Under the pieces are notes generated by a model, which had not been told where the DNA came from, ran no database searches, and saw nothing but the letters and a program-made list of their open reading frames with translations. A program made the position numbers and the translations under genes. This document shows positions 49,612-62,400 of a stretch of 64,000 bases of DNA, piece by piece. Source of the DNA: Botryococcus braunii (lineage: Eukaryota > Chlorophyta > Trebouxiophyceae); NCBI GenBank assembly GCA_002005505.1, contig KV908366.1:551432-615431 (forward strand), given 5' to 3'. Every line of letters begins with the position of its first letter. Position 1 is the first letter of the stretch.

Positions 49612-49985
49612 CCTTCCAGCTGAGCCAAGTAAAAGCAGGAGTGAAGGTCGTCTACGGATGGGTCAGACGTAAGCGTCAACAAAGGAGCTCGAGCATGGCG
49701 CAGCGGCGCAAGGGAACTCGAGTGTACCAGGATCATTATCTTACTCACAGTTTACCTTTCTGGGAAATTCATAATTGAAGTTTTAGCTGTGCTTTATCAT
49801 TCATCGACGTTGTCTAGAAGCACTGAGTGAGTCGGGCCGGACTCCGGCGCAAACTTCTGAGGGGAACATATCTGCTACTACTGTGCAAGACTGGCTGGTA
49901 AATTTCCATGACATGGAGGGAATTGTAGAGTATTGCTGCATTCCAGAAGTTTATGAGTAAGTTTGGCTGGTGAAGTGACAATAGT

Positions 49986-52900
49986 ATGACAAAAAGGGGC
50001 AAAGAAAAGGAAAGTAGCAGTGAAACAGCAATGTCTCAACCTGGAGAAGTCAGTGGGACCACTCCAGGGCAGTCTATGACCGGGACACAATCAGCCACTG
50101 CAGAACCAAAGGTGGAGATTGACAAGGCAGCCTACATCCCCAATACCTCTAATCCAAAGATGACCGTCATGCTTGATGATGGAGGGCGCAATTTTGAATT
50201 TTGGTATGAAGCTTTGGAGGCGTGCGCAAACACCAAGGGGGTCAGAGCAGCTTTGGAGAGGCCAATGCCAGGGTCGGTGGAGAACTCAGCCATCAAGCAG
50301 TGGCTGATCCAGTCAGTTCCAGTCATCTGGCATTCTCAGATCTCATGCCACAAAGCAGCGTTCGACTTCATCACGTGGGTGAAGAACAGTCACACTGGAG
50401 GGAGCAACCAAGACATCAACCTTGAGTGGTACAAGGAAATGGAGCAGGGCATTAAGACAGGGGAGACACTCAAGGTCTACCTCTACAGAATGATGGATCT
50501 GGCTACAAGTCTCAGAAACAACGCGTTCATCCTCTTGGACCACAATGTTGGGGAGCTGATGGTGAAGGGCCTCCCTCCTGTGCTGAGGCTCGAGTCCCTG
50601 GAGGTTATGGCAACCGACAAGCCGCCATTGGAGCTGATTCAAAGAATCCTGCGCGCCGCAGCCAGCCGTGGGTACAAGGACCCACCTGCAGAGGGAACAC
50701 CTCAGGCCATGGCAGCTGCAGCAGTGGCTGGTCCCTCTGGGGGGGGTAGCTAGAGCGTCATCAAGCGCTGGAGCTGCACCAGGAGTGGGAGCAGTACCGG
50801 GAGTTGGAGCAGCACTACCAGCAAACGAACAGCCTCCCGCTGGCCCCTCTGCAACTACTTTTGGTGGCAGGGGGCGTGGACCTGGCAGGGCAAGAAGGCC
50901 CAGAGAGGAGCTTACATGCCACTTCTGCTAGGCAAAGGGCCACTTCATGACTGACTGCGGACCGCTCAGGCAGCTGCAGGCTCTGCATCAAAACATGCAA
51001 GCGGCAAGCGTTGGGCCTGCAGCTTACTAGGGCCAGGGAGGCCCACAGTCGTCTCCTCAAGCCTGGTGGGACCATGGATCTGGCCGGGGTGGCCCGCCTT
51101 CATCCGCTTCCACCCCTGGACCACCTTCAGCATATAACTATCCAACAAGTCAACACACGTTTCCGGGGTGGCATTTACCACCTCCACCCCCTCCTTCTGG
51201 TGAGGCGATGTTTATCTCTCTCAATGTGCTTGCCCCAACTTCGCATGGAGCTAGCAGCACATCTTGGTTAATAGATAGTGGTGCCTCTGTGCATATAGTC
51301 AATGATCTCTCATTGCTCCATAATCCAGTTATGCATGGACAGCCTCTTCCTCTGCACTTGGCAACCTCAGACGCCGAGGGAGGAATCATTGCATCTGGGT
51401 CTGTATGCCTTGTGAATGCAAGGCACGAAGTATTCTGGCTGCACAATGTGCAGTGTGTTCCTTCTGCGCATACCAACCTCATTTCAGTCACTGGTGCAAT
51501 TCAGGATGGAGCATCTTTCCTGACTGACACTGCAGGTGGTTACACAGCCATGAAGGGACCTGAAGGGTGGTGTGGAGATATCACCCGCGCACGAGGTCTG
51601 TTTTTTTTGGAGTTTGTTAGTCCTGTCAGAGGGCAGCAAGTTGGCTGCAGACATATTGATCACATGGCTGAGGCGTCTCATCTTAGGAAAGGACACGTGT
51701 GTAGCGAGAGATCTCTGTGGCATGCTAGGTTAGGTCATCATGGTGCCAGCAGCATGCAGAGGTTCTCCAAGGAAGATCTGGTTACAGGAATCAATATCTC
51801 CCTTGCTCCCTGCTCTGAGTGCCTCAAGCACTGTGAATCGTGTATACAAGGGAAACACTCCAGACCTCCTTTCCCTGTATCTTCCAGGCCTGCACATAAC
51901 CCACTCGATAGAGTCCATGTGGATACTGTGGGTCCCATATCACCTCCTGCCATCACAGGTGAACGATATTGGGTCACTATAGTGGATGAAAGTTCACACC
52001 AAGTTGCCTCCCTGCCTGTGAAGTCAAAGGATTGCATCCCAAAGGCTGTGATAGACCTGCTCCGTTTTTGGCAGACCCAACGAGGCACGGTTGTGAAGTG
52101 TGTGAGGACTGACAGGGGTTCAGAGTTCCTGAACCAGCAATTCAAAGAGTTTTGTGCTCAGCAGGGCACTAAGATGGAGTCCTCAGCGCCCTACACGCCT
52201 CAGCAGAATGGGGTGGCGGAGAGGATGAATAGGACCCTGAAGGAGCGAACAAGGACTCTGTTGGTCCATGCTGCAGCAGACCCTTCCCTTTGGAAGGAGG
52301 CGCTTGAGACAGCTACCCTCCTCTACAATGTGGGTCCTACTTCAGGCAGGTCCCTGACCCCCATGGAATTATTCTTTGGTGTCAAACCTGATGTGTCTGT
52401 GCTGCGCACGTTTGGCTGTGTAGCCCATGTGCACATTCCCAGTGGCCAAAGGTCTGTTTTTGGGCCCAAGACCATCCCTGGGATGTTTACTGGTTATTGT
52501 CCCCAGTCTAAAGCGTATCGTGTGTACGTGGGGAATGGAGTGTGGAAGGAGAGTAGGGACGTCAGCTTTATCGAGCACTTGAGGGGGGCTGAGAGAGTGG
52601 GTCTATCAAAGGTCCAGCCTGGGTCTGCCTATGATTCTAGGATATCACCCCCCCTTGGCAGTGAGAATCTGGCAACGCCTCAAGCAATTCCCTCTGCTGC
52701 TCCACCCACGTTCTGGGATGAGGAGGATGACCATGGAGTGGAGACGCTTTCCACTGGGGCTCCTGGGACCTCTGGACTTTGTGCTGGGGATCAGTCTGGA
52801 GACGGGACCATAGCAGCACATGACCAAGGAACCCCACCAGCCTGGATTCTACTGTTGGGACCCCAGAACCATCTCATCACTCGTGGTCGGTGCTTGAGCA

Positions 52901-55198
52901 TATGCAGAATCTGGCCAGGGGGGGTGTAGAAACTCAATCCCAGGTAGAAAAAATGCAGAAGGTACAAGAGGGGTTGCGAATGCAGGGGAAGTCACAAATT
53001 CCCCTTCCTCCAGGGACCACCCTTACAAGGGAGCAGCGTTATGTACAGCGCGTGGCTAGGAGAGAGCATTCTGACATCCCATTGCATGCCCCTGACCCAG
53101 GTCAGGCAATTGTGAGTGAGCCAAACATGGTTGGTCTCCCTGATATGCAGGGGCAGGTTGAGACAGTCGAGGCTATGTTCGGTGCAGATGTAAGAGATGA
53201 GAGTAGTGGGTTAGACATGCCAGCAGTAGGGGAAGCTGGTGCCCAATCCCAGTCACTGGCTAGTCATGCTTATGGTGTGCAGGCTGACATTGTAGGCGCA
53301 GCTCAGGCAAGTCTGGGTAGTGTGCCCAAGTGTGAGTCCAGGAGAGAGAGAGAGAGCTGCTGCTCCCCTCTGCATTGCGGAAGGTGCGAGAATGTAAGGG
53401 TGCTGCACATGAGTCCAGTAGTCAAGGAGAGAGAGAGAGACTTGAGAAGGAATCAGATAATCCCGGCAGTACTGCCCAGTCCCAGCATAAGGTACATAAT
53501 GTACCTTATTCTGGCAACCAGGGAGAGAGAGAGAGAGAAGGGAACAGCAACAGTAAGGCTGACAGCCCTGCTGCACCACAGCATAAGGTACAGAGTGTAC
53601 CTTCTGTCAGGTTGGGAAAAGTTCACGTGCCCTCAAACTTGAGGGAAGCCCAGCGCTCACCTCAGTGGGAGTTTTGGCAGCAGGCAATGCAAGAGGAGAT
53701 GGAGTCTTTAGACACCCATGAGGTTATGCAGTATGTGGAAAGACCCCATGGGCAGAAAGTTATCCCTGTTCATTGGATTTTTTCTACAAAAAACGATGCA
53801 CATGGGAATGTCACTCGGTTTAATGCAAGATTGGTTGCCCAGGGTTGCAGACAGATTCCTGGTATAGATGTTGGTGAGGTTTTTGCACCTACCAGCAGCT
53901 ATGGTGCTAGGAGAGCTGTGCTGGCAGTGGCTGCCACACAAAATCTTGAGATCCACCAAGTGGATATCAAGACAGCTTTTCTCAATGGGGAGTTGGAGGA
54001 AGAGGTCTATGTGACCCAACCACCAGGATTTGAGAATGGCAACACGAGAGTTGTGTGCAAGCTCAGGAAGGCACTCTACGGTCTTAACAAGCCCCACGGG
54101 CTTGGCACAAGACCTTGAGCGACAAGTTGAGCGTGATGGGTATAGTGTGTGCAAGAGCGACGCTGGGGTATACATCAGGAGGGCCCCTGATGGTAATCTG
54201 TCGTTTATTCTTGTTTATGTCGATGATCTTCTCATAGTTGCCAGAGTGGTTGCAGAGATTGAGTGGGGGAAAGAGTTATTGAAGAAGGACTTCACCATCC
54301 ATGATTTGGGAGAGGTGAATGATTTCCTGGGGTGTCAGGTCCTACGCAATAGAGTTCAGGGCACTATTTCCATGAGTTGCACTCCCAAGATTGATGCTCT
54401 TGTGGAGAAGTTTGGCGTTGCTGATGATGGCGTGTGGTTGATACCCCCATGTCCAAGGACTTCGTGGCTAGCAGCAGACCCGAGTCCTCAGATGGTATGT
54501 CACATGGGGCTGGTACCCCTCTGCCACCTGGTCATCGATACTGCGAGTTAATTGGATCGTTACTGTACATAGCCAATACGACCCGGCCTGACATTTCTCA
54601 GGCTGTTGGAGTGTTGTCAAGGTATAGAATGACACCCACTACCTCACACTGGAATGAGGCCATTCGAGTGCTGAAGTACTTGAGAGATACCAGAGAGTTA
54701 GCTCTTACTCTGGGTGGAAAGGGCCCTGAGCTAGAAGGCTATGTTGATGCCGACTATGCTGGGGACCTGGACCACAGGTATTCCACCACTGGCTATGTTC
54801 TATCAGTCTATGGTAGTGCCGTGGTTTGGGGAAGCAAGAAGCAGAGCTCAGTTGCTACCTCAACTGTGCAAGCTGAGTTTATGGCAGCTGGCCATATTGT
54901 GAAGGAAGCCAACTGGCTAAGGGGCTTCTTGGAAGAGATAGGGGCTGCACCTTGGAGGGTCAAAATTTTCTGTGACAACCAAGGATGCATTTCTAATTTA
55001 CGGAACCCCCTGTATTCCAAATTCACAAAGCACGTTGCAGTAAGCTTCCACTACGCTAGGGAAGCTATGGCACTTGGGCAGGTAGATATCCTCTATGTGG
55101 AATCTGCTCGCAATGTGGCTGACATTATGACCAAGCCACTTGCCAAGCCCGTGTTTGTTGGTCATCGTGATTCACTAGGTTTGAGAAGATACACATAA
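49986..55198 (+). pseudogene. Copia-2a gag-pol remnant
   Basis: Gag (49986-50753) ends at an extra G in a G-run near 50740 followed by TAG. Comparison with copia-2b shows further lesions: TAG for AAG near 50930, TAG for TGG near 51028, a lost A near 52831, a 2-bp longer GA run near 53345-53365, a lost G near 54086, and changes near 54430. Between lesions the domains are clear: protease (LIDSGASVHIVND), integrase (HVDTVGPISPPAITGERYWVT, TDRGSEFLN, PQQNGVAERMNR), RT (LVYVDDLLIV) and RNase H (VDADYAGDLDHR, WGSKKQ). Confidence 0.92.
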
Positions 55199-55218
55199 AG
55201 CATGCAGGCAAGGGGAAG

Positions 55219-55912
55219 TGTTGAGTTCTGAACATTATTATTGAATGCCTTGTGCTTTAAGTGATCTTCATGTGTGCACTATTAGGATATGGGTCCATTG
55301 AGAACATAAGGTACCTTGAGACACGGCAGATTCTGGACGTTTTCGAACATAAGGTACAATCCTATCTAGATCACACGTTTGTCGGATGAAATCTTAAGGC
55401 TGCCCCACCGGAGGGAATACCAACTGGTTGTGAAAGATGCTGGGCATTACCAGATGCTAGTCTTGTCCAACAGTTGTGTGTGACACTCAGCAGACAGTCG
55501 TACGGACTGTAGCTGGAGTAACTTCGTCTGTTGACGACCTGTCTGCTTTGTACAGGTACGGTGCGGCAGTGTGTGTTGTATCATTGTTGCTATTGTGAGA
55601 GTGAACAAGCTTAGTGTACCCTGTAGTCACTCAAACAGACAAGGGACAGTGACTTCAGGGAGTATAGGCATGTACTTGAACGTAGCCGTCTAGAGCCTTA
55701 TCTAGTGATTGCTTGATCGGTGCTTGTGTACAAGATAATGATGTAACGGAACTGGTTGTGAAAGATGCTGGGCATTACCAGATGCCAGTCGTGTCCAACA
55801 GTTGTGTGTGACACTCAGCAGACAGTCGTACGGACTGTAGCTGGAGTAACTTCGTCTATTGACGACCTGTCTGCTTTGTACAGGGAAAGCCGATTGCCCA
55901 TAACCTTTTACA
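55219..55912 (+). repeat. Copia-2a 3' LTR
   Basis: 694 bp, starts TGTTGAGTTC after AAGGGGAAG and ends TTTTACA. Nearly identical to 48901-49595, with a one-base length difference (GTGCTTT against GTGCCTTT) and a few substitutions. Same A/B duplication. Confidence 0.95.
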
Positions 55913-58766
55913 GTTTTGACTGCACTGGGCATTACTTCCACCGTTCAGGATCCGCCCACTGCTGTTCATCAGGCTTGCCCTTGTTTCGTTGCTTTGTGCA
56001 GACTGGTTGTCTGAGTGTGAAGCAGAAACCCCGCCAGCAACCTCCTTTGACTCTTTTGTGCAGTTAAACACTAGTCAGACTGTGAACGGTCTTGACCTTT
56101 CTTCTACTTGTATTGAATTTGAGGGAATTCTTGCTGGTAGACCTGTCAGGATTTTGTTAGATAGTGGGGCCTCTGCAAACTTTATTGATGATAAACTTGT
56201 GCAGGAGCTTGCCCTTCCCACTGCTCCTTTGAGTTCAAATGTTATTATTCGTGTTGCTGATGGTAGGACCTCTATAGGAGAGAGTAATGTGTCAATTGAC
56301 CTGACTGTGGGGTCTCTGGATTTTGGAGTCACCTGTCTCCCCACAGAGTTGGCATACTATGACCTTGTTTTAGGGAACCCTTGGTTGACTGTATTTAATC
56401 CGGTTGCGAATTGGAAACTGAATGCAGTTTCATTGCTTCATCCTGATAAGACACATGTACTTGTGGGCTGCCAACGGTCAGGTGTACCTGAGTATGTGAT
56501 CTCCTCCATATAAGTGGAAGAGTTGGTCAAGTTGGGTGATCCAATGTATCTTATTCAGCTTAATGCAGTGACTGAACCCTCCTCAAACACTAATGCATAT
56601 GACGTGCCAGAGTTGGAGCAGCTTTTGCAGGAATTTAAAGATGTTCTTTCAGGACTGCCTCAGGGCCTGCCTCCTTCTCGTGCTGGTGACCATCATATTA
56701 GATTGGAGCCGGGCGCAGTCCCTCCAGCCTCCCGCATTTATCCACTGTCCGGAGCTCAGCTTGCTGAGCTACGTGCACAGTTGCAGGAGCTCCTTGAGAA
56801 GGGCTTCATCCGCCCATCGACTTCCCCTTTTGGTGCACCCATTCTCTTTGTCCCAAAGAAGGATGGTGGTTGGCGTTTGTGTATTGACTATAGAGCCTTG
56901 AACAGGGTTACAGTGAGAAATCAACACCCTTTACAGTGAGCAACTGCATGGTAGTTCTGTCTTTTCTAAGCTGGACCTTGCTTTTGGTTATCATCAGATT
57001 AGGATGCATGATGACAGCATTGAGAAAACAGCATTTAAAACCAGATATGGCCACTATGAGTTCACAGTGATGCCTTTGGACTTACTAATGCTCCTGCAAC
57101 ATTCCAATCTGTTATGAATACTATCCTGGCTCCCTTTCTGGATAGGTTTGTGTTGGTTACCTGGATGACATCCTGATTTACTCTAAATCTGTTGAAGAAC
57201 ACATGGAGCACTCACGTATTATCCTGTCAGTGCTTAGGGAACATAAATTCTACTGTAAAAGATCTAAATGTGAGTTTGTTTCTAAGCAGGTGGAATACTT
57301 GGGACACTTGTTGACACCCCAAGGATTATGGTGGATCCAAGGAAGGTTGCAGCCATCCGGGACTGGCCCACTCCCTTGAATGTGTCACAGTTGAGAGGTT
57401 TCCTAGGCTTAACACAATATTATGACACATTTATGGATCACTTTGCAGATGTTGCATTTCCCCTCACTGAATTATTGAAGAAGGATGTGCCTTGGACTTG
57501 GGAGGGACCTCAAGCCCAAGCGTTTACTGCATTGAAGGATCTTGTTTCTTCTCCTCCATGTTTGTTAATGCCAGATTTAGACAAACCTTTTGTGATACAT
57601 GTAGATGCCTCGGGCTTTGCTGTGGGTGCTGTTTTGCAGCAGGGTCAAGGACAGGGACTGCAGCCCGTTGCCTTCGATTCCAGGAAACTCCAGCCCCTGA
57701 GAGGAAATTAGCCCCTTATGATAGAGAGTTACTTGCTCTTGTGCATGCTTTGTTGAATTGGAAGCATTTGCTGTTGGGTGCTAAGTTTACTGTTCACACT
57801 GACCAGAAGGCTTTAAAGTATTTGTTGACTACTCCTGTTAGGACTAGAAGACAGGAAAGATGGCTCACTGAGATCATGAGATTTATGCCTGATATTAAGT
57901 ATGTTAAAGGCACTGATAATGTGGTTGTAAATGCTTTGTCTAGGCGTGTTGACCTTGCAGTGATGCATGTCTCCTCTGTTTCTGTCTCTTCTCTCCTATA
58001 AGAGATTGCCTTGCTGTGTGCTTCTGATCCCACAGTTAGTAAACTGGTGGATGAAGGTGTTTTGGTATTGAGAGACTCTGTACCTTATTCTGTGCAGTCA
58101 GGAAGTGTATGTACCTGATGCATTGAGAGAGAAGGTGCTGAGAGAGTGCCATGCACACCCTTTTCTGGACATCTTGGTATTAACAAGATGTATGAGCTAG
58201 TGTGCAGGGAGTTTTGGTGGCCACGTCTCAGCTCATCAGTCAGGGACTTTTGCAGGTCTTGTGACACTGCCAGCGCACTAAAGGGACTGGAGCCGTACCT
58301 TATGGCCTGCTTCAGCCACTGCCCATTCCGGATAAACTTGGCAGAGCGTTTCCCTTGATTTAGTGACTGATTTACCTGTCTGTTGTGGTTTTGATTCTAT
58401 TGTGGTATTTGTTGATAGGTTCTCTAAGTTGTGTGTCTTAGCTGCATGCATGAAACCATCACTGCACCTCAACTTGCACAACTGTTTATTGACAGGTCTT
58501 GTTAGGTTGGTATGCCTACATCCATTGTTAGTGTTAGAGATCCTAGATTACTAGTCATTCTGGAAGGCCTCTGTTAAGTTGTTAGGCACTGACCTTGCTA
58601 TGTCTACTGCTTACCACCCTCAGACAGACGGCAGACAGAGAGGATGAATCGGACCATGGAAGACATGTTAAGAGGTTTGTGGGCCGAGACAGGATGACTG
58701 GTACAGGTATTTAAGCATGGTGGAGTTTGCTTACAATAACTCTCTCCAGGCTTCCACACTGCAGAC
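55913..58766 (+). pseudogene. Gypsy pol remnant (PR-RT-RH-INT)
   Basis: Protease LLDSGASANFIDD near 56153. Stop TAA at 56511-56513. RT start ([34 protein letters not shown]) to a stop at 56937; further RT pieces in other frames ([22 protein letters not shown] near 57160, EYLGHLL). RNase H pieces 57328-58001 (VIHVDASGFAVGAVL, YDRELLALVHAL, VNALSRR). Integrase zinc-binding H-H-C-C near 58100-58280, a decayed catalytic core, then VEFAYNNSLQAS, cut at 58766 by copia-2b. Several stops and frameshifts; not functional. Confidence 0.9.
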
Positions 58767-59460
58767 TGTGAAAGGTTATGGGCAATCGGCTTTCCCTGTA
58801 CAAAGCAGACAGGTCGTCAATAGACGAAGTTACTCCAGCTACAGTCCGTACGACTGTCTGCTGAGTGCCACACACAACTGTCGGACAAGACTAGCATCTG
58901 GTGATGCCCAGCATCTTTCACAACCAGTTCCGTTACATCATTATCTTGTACACAAGCACCGATCAAGCAATCACTAGATAAGGCTCTAGACGGCTACGTT
59001 CAAGTACATGCCTATACTCCCTGAAGTCACTGTCCCTTATCTGTTTGAGTGACTACAGGGTACACTAAGCTTGTTCACTCTCACAATAGCAACAATGATA
59101 CAACACACACTGCCGCACCGTACCTGTACAAAGCAGACAGGTCGTCAATAGACGAAGTTACTCCAGCTACAGTCCGTACGACTGTCTGCTGAGTGCCACA
59201 CACAACTGTCGGACAAGACTAGCATCTGGTGATGCCCAGCATCTTTCACAACCAGTTGGTATTCACTCCGGTGGGGCAGCCTTAAGAGTTCATCCGACAA
59301 ACGTGTGATCTAGATAGGATTGTACCTTATGTTCGAAAACGTCCAGAATCTGCCGTGTCTCAAGGTACCTTATGTTCTCAATGGACCCATATCCTAATAG
59401 TGCACACATGAAGATCACTTAAAGCACAAGGCATTCAATAATAATGTTCAGAACTCAACA
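58767..59460 (-). repeat. Copia-2b 3' LTR
   Basis: 694 bp. On plus it begins TGTGAAAGG, where the family has TGTAAAAGG, and ends GAACTCAACA, followed by CTTCCCCTT (the polypurine tract complement). It carries the same A/B duplication. Confidence 0.93.
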
Positions 59461-59480
59461 CTTCCCCTTGCCTGCATGCT

Positions 59481-62400
59481 TTAAGTGTATCTTCTCAAAC
59501 CTAGTGAATCACGATGACCAACAAACACGGGCTTGGCAAGTGGCTTGGTCATAATGTCAGCCACATTGCGTGCAGATTCCACATAGAGGATATCTACCTG
59601 CCCAAGTGCCATAGCTTCCCTAGCGTAGTGGAAGCTTACTGCAACGTGCTTTGTGAATTTGGAATACAGGGGGTTCCGTAAATTAGAAATGCATCCTTGG
59701 TTGTCACAGAAAATTTTGACCCTCCAAGGTGCAGCCCCTATCTCTTCCAAGAAGCCCCTTAGCCAGTTGGCTTCCTTCACAATATGGCCAGCTGCCATAA
59801 ACTCAGCTTGCACAGTTGAGGTAGCAACTGAGCTCTGCTTCTTGCTTCCCCAAACCACGGCACTACCATAGACTGATAGAACATAGCCAGTGGTGGAATA
59901 CCTGTGGTCCAGGTCCCCAGCATAGTCGGCATCAACATAGCCTTCTAGCTCAGGGCCCTTTCCACCCAGAGTAAGAGCTAACTCTCTGGTATCTCTCAAG
60001 TACTTCAGCACTCGAATGGCCTCATTCCAGTGTGAGGTAGTGGGTGTCATTCTATACCTTGACAACACTCCAACAGCCTGAGAAATGTCAGGCCGGGTCG
60101 TATTGGCTATGTACAGTAACGATCCAATTAACTCGCAGTATCGATGACCAGGTGGCAGAGGGGTACCAGCCCCATGTGACATACCATCTGAGGACTCGGG
60201 TCTGCTGCTAGCCACGAAGTCCTTGGACATGGGGGTATCAACCCCACGTCCATCATCAGCAACGCCAAACTTCTCCACAAGAGCATCAATCTTGGGAGTG
60301 CAACTCATGGAAATAGTGCCCTGAACTCTATTGCGTAGGACCTGACACCCCAGGAAATCATTCACCTCTCCCAAATCATGGATGGTGAAGTCCTTCTTCA
60401 ATAACTCTTTCCCCCACTCAATCTCTGCAACCACTCTGGCAACTATGAGAAGATCATCGACATAAACAAGAATAAACGACAGATTACCATCAGGGGCCCT
60501 CCTGATGTATACCCCAGCGTCGCTCTTGCACACACTATACCCCATCACGCTCAACTTGTCGCTCAAGGTCTTGTGCCAAGCCCGTGGGGCTTGCTTAAGA
60601 CCGTAGAGTGCCTTCCTGAGCTTGCACACAACTCTCGTGTTGCCATTCTCAAATCCTGGTGGTTGGGTCACATAGACCTCTTCCTCCAACTCCCCATTGA
60701 GAAAAGCTGTCTTGATATCCACTTGGTGGATCTCAAGATTTTGTGTGGCAGCCACTGCCAGCACAGCTCTCCTAGCACCATAGCTGCTGGTAGGTGCAAA
60801 AACCTCACCAACATCTATACCAGGAATCTGTCTGCAACCCTGGGCAACCAATCTTGCTTTAAACCGAGTGACATTCCCATGTGCATCGTTTTTTGTAGAA
60901 AAAATCCAATGAACAGGGATAACTTTCTGCCCATGGGGTCTTTCCACATACTGCATAACCTCATGGGTGTCTAAAGACTCCATCTCCTCTTGCATTGCCT
61001 GCTGCCAAAACTCCCACTGAGGTGAGCGCTGGGCTTCCCTCAAGTTTGAGGGCACGTGAACTTTTCCCAACGTGACAGAAGGTACACTCTGTACCTTATG
61101 CTGTGGTGCAGCAGGGCTGTCAGCCTTACTGATGCTGTTCCCTTCTCTCTCTCTCTCTCCCTGGTTGCCAGAATAAGGTACATTATGTACCTTATGCTGG
61201 GACTGGGCAGTACTGCCGGGATTATCTGATTCCTTCTCAAGTCTCTCTCTCTCTCCTTGACTACTGGACTCATGTGCAGCACCCTTACATTCTCGCACCT
61301 TCCGCAATGCAGAGGGGAGCAGCAGCTCTCTCTCTCTCCTGGACTCACACTTGGGCACACTACCCAGACTTGCCTGAGCTGCGCCTACAATGTCAGCCTG
61401 CACACCATAAGCATGACTAGCCAGTGACTGGGATTGGGCACCAGCTTCCCCTACTGCTGGCATGTCTAACCCACTGCTCTCATCTCTTACATCTGCACCG
61501 AACATAGCCTCGACTGTCTCAACCTGCCCCTGCATATCAGGGAGACCAACCATGTTTGGCTCACTCACAATTGCCTGACCTGGGTCAGGGGCATGCAATG
61601 GGATGTCAGAATGCTCTCTCCTAGCCACGCGCTGTACATAACGCTGCTCCCTTGTAAGGGTGGTCCCTGGAGGAAGGGGAATTTGTGACTTCCCCTGCAT
61701 TCGCAACCCCTCTTGTACCTTCTGCATTTTTTCTACCTGGGATTGAGTTTCTACACCCCCCCTGGCCAGATTCTGCATATGCTCAAGCACCGACCACGAG
61801 TGCTGAGATGGTTCTGGGGTCCCAACAGTAGAATCCAGGCTGGTGGGGTTTCCTTGGTCATGTGCTGCTGTGGTCCCGTCTCCAGACTGATCCCCAGCAC
61901 AAAGTCCAGAGGTCCCAGGAGCCCCAGTGGAAAGCGTCTCCACTCCATGGTCATCCTCCTCATCCCAGAACGTGGGTGGAGCAGCAGAGGGAATTGCTTG
62001 AGGCGTTGCCAGATTCTCACTGCCAAGGGGGGGTGATATCCTAGAATCATAGACAGACCCAGGCTGGACCTTTGATAGACCCACTCTCTCAGCCCCCCTC
62101 AAGTGCTCGATAAAGCTGACGTCCCTACTCTCCTTCCACACTCCATTCCCCACGTACACACGATACGCTTTAGACTGGGGACAATAACCAGTAAACATCC
62201 CAGGGATGGTCTTGGGCCCAAAAACAGACCTTTGGCCACTGGGAATGTGCACATGGGCTACACAGCCAAACGTGCGCAGCACAGACACATCAGGTTTGAC
62301 ACCAAAGAATAATTCCATGGGGGTCAGGGACCTGCCTGAAGTAGGACCCACATTGTAGAGGAGGGTAGCTGTCTCAAGCGCCTCCTTCCAAAGGGAGGGG

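Larger units (their letters stand above)
48901..55912 (+). mobile_element. Copia-2a, damaged Ty1/copia inside gypsy
   Basis: 5' LTR 48901-49595, PBS 49596-49611, gag-pol remnants 49986-55198, polypurine tract 55210-55218, 3' LTR 55219-55912. The target duplication GTTTT is at 48896-48900 and 55913-55917. The element splits the gypsy coding region. The LTRs are nearly identical, yet the internal region carries several stops and indels relative to copia-2b. Confidence 0.95.
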
